From IMG/VR virus record IMGVR_UViG_3300007345_000237, positions 1 to 25,855 of that record: a stretch of DNA of 25,855 nt; one strand, written 5' to 3'. The notes beneath the pieces are model-generated. The model saw only the letters and a program-made list of their open reading frames with translations. It was not told the origin of the DNA and searched no databases. Below are positions 20,880 through 25,855 of this stretch, in pieces. How positions within the stretch are numbered: the first letter of the stretch is position 1; the number at the start of each line of letters is the position of its first letter. A program made the translations under genes and the position numbers. The DNA is from a virus.

Positions 20880-21944
20880 ATGCAAAACTATTTAATCAAA
20901 AACGAAGCATCGAACGAACTCACTTTAAGAGTTCACGGTGAAATAGATGAGCTTGGAGCTTACTTTGGGGGCACGAGTGCCGAGATGGTTATTGCTGAAA
21001 TTGAAGAAGCACAACCAAAATCAATCAAGGTTAGTATAAATAGTGGTGGCGGTTCTGTATTTGAAGGGCTTGTTATTTACAACTACTTAAAAGATTTTAA
21101 AGGGAGCGTAAAGGTTGAAATTGATGGATTAGCAGCAAGCATGGCAAGCGTTATCGCTCAAGCAGGTTCTACCATTACAATGAAAGAAGGTAGTCTAATG
21201 ATGATTCACGACCCTTTAACCGTTGCAATGGGTAATGCTGACGAAATGCGAAAGGTCGCGGATATGCTTGATAAGGTTGGCGGTTCGTTGGCTGATATTT
21301 ATGTAAGCAATAACAAGAAAGGTAAAAGCAAGGAAGAGATTCTAAGCTTAATGAATGCTACTACTTGGATGGATGCAAAGGAAACAGTTGAAATGGGGTT
21401 TGCATCAAGATATAGAGAAGGTAAAAAGAACGTAAGCAATGAGAGCATTATGAAGCTTGCAGCACGTTTTAACCCACCTAAAGAAGTGCTTAATACATTA
21501 AATAATAATAAATTGGAAAGTAAATCATTCGTAGAACAAATGAGAGATTTCTTTGGACTAAGCAATAAAAGCGAAGTAGAAGCAATCAAGAATGAGATTA
21601 CTGAGCCTGTAAAGGCTGAGTATGAAGCCAAGTTGCAGGCAGAGCGAGAAGCTAAAGCCCAACTTGAAGCGGAAAGAGAAGAGCTTTTGAAAAACAAAGC
21701 TGAAGAGTTGGAAGCATTAAAAGCTAAAAACGCAGAGTTGCAAGAAACAATAAAAAACAATGGTGCGCCTGTTGTTGCGGTAAGCGATGATAAAGGCACA
21801 TCAGACGAAGAGCAAGTTGTAATGACTGAAAAACAAAAATTAGAAGCATCTTTACTTGGTGGCTTTAGTGATTCAAAAAAGAAAGAATACGAAGCAGTAA
21901 GTGCAAGAGCGCAAAAAATCGCACAATACAAAAACAAAAAATAA
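20880..21944 (+). CDS. Head maturation protease (ClpP-like) fused to scaffold-like domain
   Basis: A 354-aa protein. The first 190 residues are a ClpP/S14-type serine protease: INSGGGSVFEGLVIYNYL, catalytic Ser87 in DGLAASMAS, His110 in MMIHDP and probably Asp165 in TTWMDAKETV. It would cleave the scaffold and trim capsid proteins during head maturation. The C-terminal part (about 215-354) is a highly charged coiled coil (KAEYEAKLQAEREAKAQLEA) ending in a Lys-rich tail, as expected for an internal scaffold. No separate scaffold gene precedes the capsid gene, so the fusion likely provides it. It begins the head gene block directly after the antisense gene. Confidence 0.9.
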   Translation: MQNYLIKNEASNELTLRVHGEIDELGAYFGGTSAEMVIAEIEEAQPKSIKVSINSGGGSVFEGLVIYNYLKDFKGSVKVEIDGLAASMASVIAQAGSTITMKEGSLMMIHDPLTVAMGNADEMRKVADMLDKVGGSLADIYVSNNKKGKSKEEILSLMNATTWMDAKETVEMGFASRYREGKKNVSNESIMKLAARFNPPKEVLNTLNNNKLESKSFVEQMRDFFGLSNKSEVEAIKNEITEPVKAEYEAKLQAEREAKAQLEAEREELLKNKAEELEALKAKNAELQETIKNNGAPVVAVSDDKGTSDEEQVVMTEKQKLEASLLGGFSDSKKKEYEAVSARAQKIAQYKNKK

Positions 21945-21950
21945 GCAGCA

Positions 21951-22967
21951 ATGGCAAACGCAGCATCAGTATCATTTAGCCATAGTTTCGCAGGTGACGA
22001 ACTATTGGAAATTTACGTAAACAAGTACGTAACCAGCACTCATAACATTGCTGTTACTACTTACGACAATGTTAAGTACAAACTTAACTTATACGATTCA
22101 ACAGGTTTTAACGATGTGTTAAAGCGTGGAAATAGCGCGGGTTTTACAACTTCAGGAGCTATTACAATAACTGACAACACTTTAGAAGTAAAAGAAATTA
22201 AATCAGAAGGTGAGCAAGCATGGACAACTTTTAGCACTAACGCATGGAGCGCAGTATTGGGCAACGGTGTTGGTAGAGCTGATTTAAGCGGAACTCCTTT
22301 AGCTGATTTCTTAATTTCTGAATTTGTAGATAAAACCATTGACAACATGATTTCATGTGATTGGTTTGGTGTTTACGCATCAGGTGTTGATGTGTTCGGT
22401 TCTTATGATGGGTTGTTTTTAGATATGCTTTACAATGGCAACGGTGGTAACATCACTAAGACAACTATTAGCGGATATACAACAGGTAGCGCACTTAACA
22501 CAGATGCAGCTATTGACACTATCTTACCTTCCATGTATGACGATTCAGATATTACCCTACGTGGTAGAAACAAAGCTGATTTAAGATACTTGGTAAGCCC
22601 TACCATTTACCAAAACTACGAAGCATCACTCCGTAATCTTGGTACTGAAATGGCTAACATGATGGTATTAGATGGCATGAATACACTTGCATTTAATGGT
22701 ATCCCTGTTATTCAAGTATTAGAGTGGGAAAGAGATTTAGCCAATGCAGACAATCCACTAAGCACTCTTTTAACTGTTAGCGGTAACCACTTAGGACTTT
22801 TAACAACTCAAGACAACTTGGTAATTGGTACTGATTATGGTGTTGATTCTACAAGCCTTGAAACTTGGTACAACATAGACGAACAAAAGTTGAGAATGAG
22901 AACTCAAACCGTTCGTGGTGCGAAGGTTAGAACTCCAAAATTAATTTCTTTAGCTTACTTCTTTTAA
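21951..22967 (+). CDS. Major capsid protein (HK97 fold)
   Basis: A 338-aa shell protein directly after the protease-scaffold fusion, the expected place. The N-terminal 50 residues contain SFSHSFAGDELLEIYVNKY; there is a central SALNTDAAIDTILPSMYDDS segment and the C-terminal region has GNHLGLLTTQDNLVIGTDYG and then LRMRTQTVRGAKVRTPKLIS, a common ending of Bacteroidota phage capsid proteins. Length fits a compact HK97-fold protein. No N-terminal delta domain is visible, which agrees with scaffolding being supplied by the upstream fusion. Several xSG turns (TSGAI, ASGVD, ISGYT) are noted. Confidence 0.88.
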   Translation: MANAASVSFSHSFAGDELLEIYVNKYVTSTHNIAVTTYDNVKYKLNLYDSTGFNDVLKRGNSAGFTTSGAITITDNTLEVKEIKSEGEQAWTTFSTNAWSAVLGNGVGRADLSGTPLADFLISEFVDKTIDNMISCDWFGVYASGVDVFGSYDGLFLDMLYNGNGGNITKTTISGYTTGSALNTDAAIDTILPSMYDDSDITLRGRNKADLRYLVSPTIYQNYEASLRNLGTEMANMMVLDGMNTLAFNGIPVIQVLEWERDLANADNPLSTLLTVSGNHLGLLTTQDNLVIGTDYGVDSTSLETWYNIDEQKLRMRTQTVRGAKVRTPKLISLAYFF

Positions 22968-22977
22968 TATCTGAATT

Positions 22978-23505
22978 ATGGCAATAGCAGCAATAACAAC
23001 TAACTGTAACGACAAAGGCGCATTCGGTGGCGTTCAAAAGATTTATTTTGCAACTGCTTCGGGTGTTGCAGATTCAGCTTTTACCCGTGCAGGTGGTCAA
23101 ATTACGTCTGCTACCATTTCAGGTACATTTGTTGAGATTCAAACTGATGATGAACAAATAACATGGGAAGTAGCAGCAGAAGAAGAGAACGGAACTTTTG
23201 TTGATGTTCACACATTTACCGTACCTGTCCCAAATCTAACCACAGCGATAAGAAACCAAATCGAAGAGTATAAGAATACTTGTGAATTGGTAGCCTTGTT
23301 AAAGGATAACGGTGACCCAAATAACGGCACACCTAATAATCGTTGGTGGATGGTTGGAACATACGCGAAACGTAGAGTAAGACTTACAGGAATTGCAATA
23401 GCAACAGGTCAAGCACTTGGAGATGCTAAGATGGCAACCTTAACTTTTACTTGTCGTGATATTGTTAGCGCATTTGAATATACAGGTGCTAACCCTGAGA
23501 GTTAA
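22978..23505 (+). CDS. Probable major tail tube protein
   Basis: A 175-aa beta-rich protein 10 bp after the capsid gene. The layout (ITSATISGTFVEIQTDDEQI, then NGTFVDVHTFTVPVPNLTTA, a helix NQIEEYKNTCELVALLKDN, and ATLTFTCRDIVSAFEYTG) fits tail tube proteins: strands with one central helix and a C-terminal sheet. Being the second gene behind a strong capsid position suggests high expression, as needed for tube subunits. It is, however, separated from the tape measure, so a head decoration protein or a capsid stabiliser is an alternative. Confidence 0.55.
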   Translation: MAIAAITTNCNDKGAFGGVQKIYFATASGVADSAFTRAGGQITSATISGTFVEIQTDDEQITWEVAAEEENGTFVDVHTFTVPVPNLTTAIRNQIEEYKNTCELVALLKDNGDPNNGTPNNRWWMVGTYAKRRVRLTGIAIATGQALGDAKMATLTFTCRDIVSAFEYTGANPES

Positions 23506-23529
23506 TACTCCTTATACCCAATAAAACCG

Positions 23530-23565
23530 AAAGGGTGAGTGTTGTTATTCGCTCACCCTTTTTTA
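23530..23565 (+). terminator. Strong intrinsic terminator after the capsid/tube genes
   Basis: A 12-bp stem, AAAGGGTGAGTG (23530-23541) with CGCTCACCCTTT (23550-23561) including one wobble, an 8-nt loop and a following T-run. It limits read-through into the portal gene, which needs far fewer copies than the capsid protein. No new promoter box is evident in the 7 bp before the next ATG. Confidence 0.92.
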
Positions 23566-23571
23566 TTAGAT

Positions 23572-23733
23572 ATGGCAATCAAATATAAATACAGACCAAA
23601 AAAAGGATGTGGCGGTATGACTTATTATGGTCAATTTAAACGCACGTTATCGCTTTGCAGTCAAAAGCAATTGAAAGTTATCTTTGAAGAAGGAAATAAA
23701 TTTGTAGAGAGATATGAAGCTAATCCTAAGTAA
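23572..23733 (+). CDS. 53-aa basic protein upstream of the portal
   Basis: A small, strongly basic protein starting MAIKYKYRPKKGCGGMTYYG, with a helical C-terminal half (KQLKVIFEEGNKFVERYEAN). The reading from 23539 would start within the terminator stem and is rejected. It overlaps the portal gene by 20 bp, so it is likely translated together with it. I do not recognise it; a small minor structural or DNA-binding role is possible. Confidence 0.62.
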   Translation: MAIKYKYRPKKGCGGMTYYGQFKRTLSLCSQKQLKVIFEEGNKFVERYEANPK

Positions 23734-25039
23734 TAGCAAGGTAGATGTTTACAACCTTTCTTATGGTCAAACTGATTTAGGCGGTCAGGTAACAACACAA
23801 CCACAAGAAGCTCCACATAAGCAAGATGCTAAAGATTGGGTTTTGTGTTATCCTGAGAATGGTAAATACAACAACCTTTACTTAGAGCAATTAGCACTTA
23901 GAGCATTGCGCTCAACAACTCATGCCGATTGTTTAAATAAGCGGTTAAACTTCTTTTTAGGCAAAGGAATTACCACAGAAGATGAATCGTGGTTAAATAC
24001 ACATAGCGAGTTAAATGCATATGGTGAGAGTTTGCAAGATTTGGTAAGCAAGGATTTTAAAGATACCGATTGGGCAGGAAACAGCTATATTGAAATAGTA
24101 AAGATAAGTCAAAACGAATATCAATTTTACCATAGAACTCCGCAAGGTTTTAGAGCTTCTAAAAAAGTTCAAATGGAAAAAACTAAAGGTTATTGGTATA
24201 GTGGGGATTGGACAAAGTACAACACAGACCCTAAGTATTATCAACCTATCTTTTACCCTTCTTTTCCAAACTTTAGTATAGTCAAAAACATAGACGGCAC
24301 GGAACAACCCTACGAAAGGTCAATTGCTCATTTTAAAAGCTACGACCCGCGAAGTCAATTCTATGGCAGACCACATTATGTAAGTGCTATTAATGATATT
24401 GACATTGAATATAGAATTAGCAAGTATAATTTAGATGAATTTGATAATGGCTTTCGTGCGGATATGGTAATGACTGTATTTAAAAACGTAAAAGACCAAA
24501 AGGAATTTGAAGAAGCTAAGAACGAAATAAAAGACCAACATACAGGCGAAGGCAATAACGGTGGATTTATTATTGAAACTGTTGACCCAATAGATGGGAA
24601 GCCTGCTGTTTTGCAAAGAGTTGATAGAACTACAGATGGTCAATTTCATGCAGAAAGCGAAAGAGCTGAAAGAAATATACTAAAGGCTCACAACATGACT
24701 AAGAGCCTTGCAAGTATCACAACTAACGGTCAATTAGGAAGCAATCAACAACTTATAACAGAGTGGGAACTATTTGAAGCAACTGAAAGTATACCATTTC
24801 GACAAGCTAAATTTAGATGGTATAATTATCTATTTGAGCGAACTATTGGCGCACCTAACGAGCCTTTTAAGATACCTACAATACCACCTGTAAGTAAGGT
24901 TGATGGTATTGACCCTAAGTTGGTATTAGGAATTAAGGAGCAAAGAGAAGAGTTAGGGCAGCCGCGAGAAATGGCAGAAGATGACGAACTTTTAAAAACA
25001 ACAAATGGCACTAATAACAGCGGCGCAAGTAATCAGTAA
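23714..25039 (+). CDS. Portal protein
   Basis: A 441-aa protein of the phage portal family (PBSX/P2-type), forming the dodecameric ring through which DNA enters. Visible signs: LRALRSTTHADCLNKRLNFF at the start of the crown region, WAGNSYIEIVK, the conserved YGRPHYVSAINDIDIEYRI segment, a long helix up to IGAPNEPFKIPTIPP, and a Gly/Asn-rich tail (TNGTNNSGASNQ). Length is typical. It lies after the capsid and tube genes and is separated from terminase by about 18 kb, unlike the usual TerL-portal order. It overlaps the following connector gene by 35 bp. Confidence 0.85.
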   Translation: MKLILSNSKVDVYNLSYGQTDLGGQVTTQPQEAPHKQDAKDWVLCYPENGKYNNLYLEQLALRALRSTTHADCLNKRLNFFLGKGITTEDESWLNTHSELNAYGESLQDLVSKDFKDTDWAGNSYIEIVKISQNEYQFYHRTPQGFRASKKVQMEKTKGYWYSGDWTKYNTDPKYYQPIFYPSFPNFSIVKNIDGTEQPYERSIAHFKSYDPRSQFYGRPHYVSAINDIDIEYRISKYNLDEFDNGFRADMVMTVFKNVKDQKEFEEAKNEIKDQHTGEGNNGGFIIETVDPIDGKPAVLQRVDRTTDGQFHAESERAERNILKAHNMTKSLASITTNGQLGSNQQLITEWELFEATESIPFRQAKFRWYNYLFERTIGAPNEPFKIPTIPPVSKVDGIDPKLVLGIKEQREELGQPREMAEDDELLKTTNGTNNSGASNQ

Positions 25040-25529
25040 TTTACCTATTCATCAAGGATTAGATGAAGCTTTTGTAACGCCACTAATTGAAGCGGTGCAA
25101 TTGCAACAACTTAGCCCCGTAATGACAAGCGGGTATTATGATGATGTGGTGGCGAGTGGTTGGATGAGTGACGGCACTATTAATATTAGTGGGTATAATG
25201 CAACTACAAGCGGGGTATTGAATACCTTGTTAGCGAGTGGTGTTAAGCCTTTCTTGTATTGGAGCATAGGAGTTAGCGCACTTGAAGAGATAGCCTATCA
25301 AGTAGGTAATGCAGGTATTGTCAACTTTAACCCACAACAAGGGCAAAGCGAAGATAAGGCAATACAAAGGCGCATTATGCAATGGCAAGGCTATAAGAAT
25401 ACTTACGAGAATTGGATTAAACAGTACATAATTGATAGAGCAGACCAAAGTGGTTTTGAAGGTTACGCTAACGGTGGCGTAAGTATAAGCGGTGGAAATA
25501 GTTCTTATAATCTCTTAGGAATGGTTTAA
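25005..25529 (+). CDS. Head-tail connector / adaptor protein
   Basis: A 174-aa protein right after the portal. The N-terminal helix with LITAAQVISNLPIHQGLDEA and the later helices (VSALEEIAYQVGNAGIVNF, IMQWQGYKNTYENWIKQYII) follow the gp6/gp15-type adaptor pattern of head-tail connectors found next to portals. The loops are full of xSG units (TSGYY, ASGWM, ISGYN, TSGVL, ASGVK), seven SG pairs in total. It overlaps the portal by 35 bp and the next gene by one base (TAATG). Confidence 0.68.
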   Translation: MALITAAQVISNLPIHQGLDEAFVTPLIEAVQLQQLSPVMTSGYYDDVVASGWMSDGTINISGYNATTSGVLNTLLASGVKPFLYWSIGVSALEEIAYQVGNAGIVNFNPQQGQSEDKAIQRRIMQWQGYKNTYENWIKQYIIDRADQSGFEGYANGGVSISGGNSSYNLLGMV

Positions 25530-25744
25530 TGAAGTTATCACAGATTATTAGTTTAAAGGCTCAGTTAGCAGATGAATTAAAAGATGTAGGGGTCGGTAGT
25601 GTAGGTGCTAATGTTATATACTTTAGCACACAAGATATTATTAATAGCATCTTAGGATTTCTGTTAAGCGTATGTAGTGCAATAGCTTTAACGGCTGTTT
25701 CTTTTTTTGTAAGAAAGTATTTAAAGCGGAAATTTGGTGATTAA
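25529..25744 (+). CDS. Small single-TM membrane protein
   Basis: A 71-aa protein with one hydrophobic segment at about 38-61 (INSILGFLLSVCSAIALTAV) and a very basic C-terminus (VRKYLKRKFGD), predicting an N-out or N-periplasmic arrangement with the positive tail in the cytoplasm. The N-terminal helix is amphipathic. It could be a second holin-like or membrane-targeting protein, or an injection-related protein; no motif decides. It ends the connector transcript: the next gene has its own promoter. Confidence 0.6.
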   Translation: MKLSQIISLKAQLADELKDVGVGSVGANVIYFSTQDIINSILGFLLSVCSAIALTAVSFFVRKYLKRKFGD

Positions 25745-25764
25745 TCTTTAATATGCGGCTATTT

Positions 25765-25807
25765 GTCGAATTATTGATTTTTATAGTATCACATTTAGTT
25801 TATTTTG
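25765..25807 (+). promoter_or_regulatory. Promoter P5, single-box relative of P0-P4
   Basis: TTTGTCGAA (GTCGAA at 25765) is followed 35 bp later by TTATTTTG at 25800-25807, one base off TAnnTTTG. The following bases GAACTA agree with the P2 leader, and the ATG is 23 bp after the box, the distance seen at P0, P1 and P2. No second box is found 21 bp upstream. Confidence 0.5.
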
Positions 25808-25829
25808 AACTAACTATAAATAAATACCT

Positions 25830-25855
25830 ATGCCGATTTTACAAAAAGGCGAAAT
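25830..25855 (+). CDS. Start of next gene (truncated by window edge)
   Basis: ATG at 25830 opens a frame reading MPILQKGE to the end of the window. It lies 23 bp after the -7-like box of P5. Only eight residues are visible, so no function can be given. Confidence 0.5.

Noticed and set aside
21299-21937. 212-aa minus-strand ORF over the protease gene
   Set aside because: Ser/Leu-rich low-complexity shadow of the Glu/Lys-rich coiled coil on the plus strand; no start context or promoter.
1-25855. tRNA genes, insertion sequences or integrase/attachment sites
   Set aside because: None seen by reading; no transposase, integrase or cloverleaf-like pattern was recognised.

Overview
The window is a stretch of a double-stranded DNA tailed phage (or prophage) that infects a member of the Bacteroidota. 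Three things support this. The sequence is AT-rich. Several gene groups are preceded by the Bacteroidota -7 promoter box TAnnTTTG, followed by A-rich leaders instead of strong Shine-Dalgarno sequences. The virion genes form a complete tailed-phage set: terminase, portal, ClpP-like protease, HK97-like capsid protein and tape measure. All genes but one lie on the plus strand and are tightly packed with short stop/start overlaps.

Layout: 1-1830 holds a Twinkle/gp4-type primase-helicase and a small Cys-rich ORF. 1800-3195 holds a promoter-driven small gene, a PGRP/T7-type amidase, a 3TM-type holin and a small ORF overlapping the holin end. 3178-4377 is a block of very small genes with their own promoters and terminators. 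4451-5962 holds the two terminase subunits. 5968-8677 holds three overlapping glycosyltransferase genes (GT4, GT2-like, GT2). 8668-9735 holds a SAP-like small protein and a probable tail assembly chaperone with a -1 frameshift at a T9 run. 9739-11373 holds two one-gene cassettes flanking a GT9-like glycosyltransferase. 11397-20308 holds tail completion proteins, an HK97-gp10-like protein, two large tail/baseplate proteins (one with a LamG-like domain) and the tape measure. 20305-20835 holds a small gene and the only minus-strand gene, a membrane protein. 20880-25744 holds the protease fused to a scaffold-like tail, the major capsid protein, a probable tail-tube protein, the portal, a head-tail connector and a small membrane protein. 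The next gene begins at 25830. Tail genes therefore precede head genes and the portal comes late, which is not the usual siphovirus order.

The most striking unexplained signal is a repeated regulatory module. Paired TTYRTCGAA boxes, spaced 20-21 bp, sit at a fixed distance (34-35 bp start to start) upstream of a -7 box. A shared leader (TTTGAA..ATC, A-rich, CAAACAA) and a start codon about 22-30 bp further on complete it. It occurs five times, plus a single-box version at the right end, always ahead of tiny genes of unknown function and usually closed by an intrinsic terminator. Two of these cassettes also share an identical 17-nt sequence just before the terminator. This looks like a phage regulon of mobile small-gene cassettes (morons) under one regulator. 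The 46-aa HTH-like protein encoded in one cassette is a candidate for that regulator. The four glycosyltransferases embedded in the late region are a second noteworthy system, possibly modifying the virion, the host surface or DNA.
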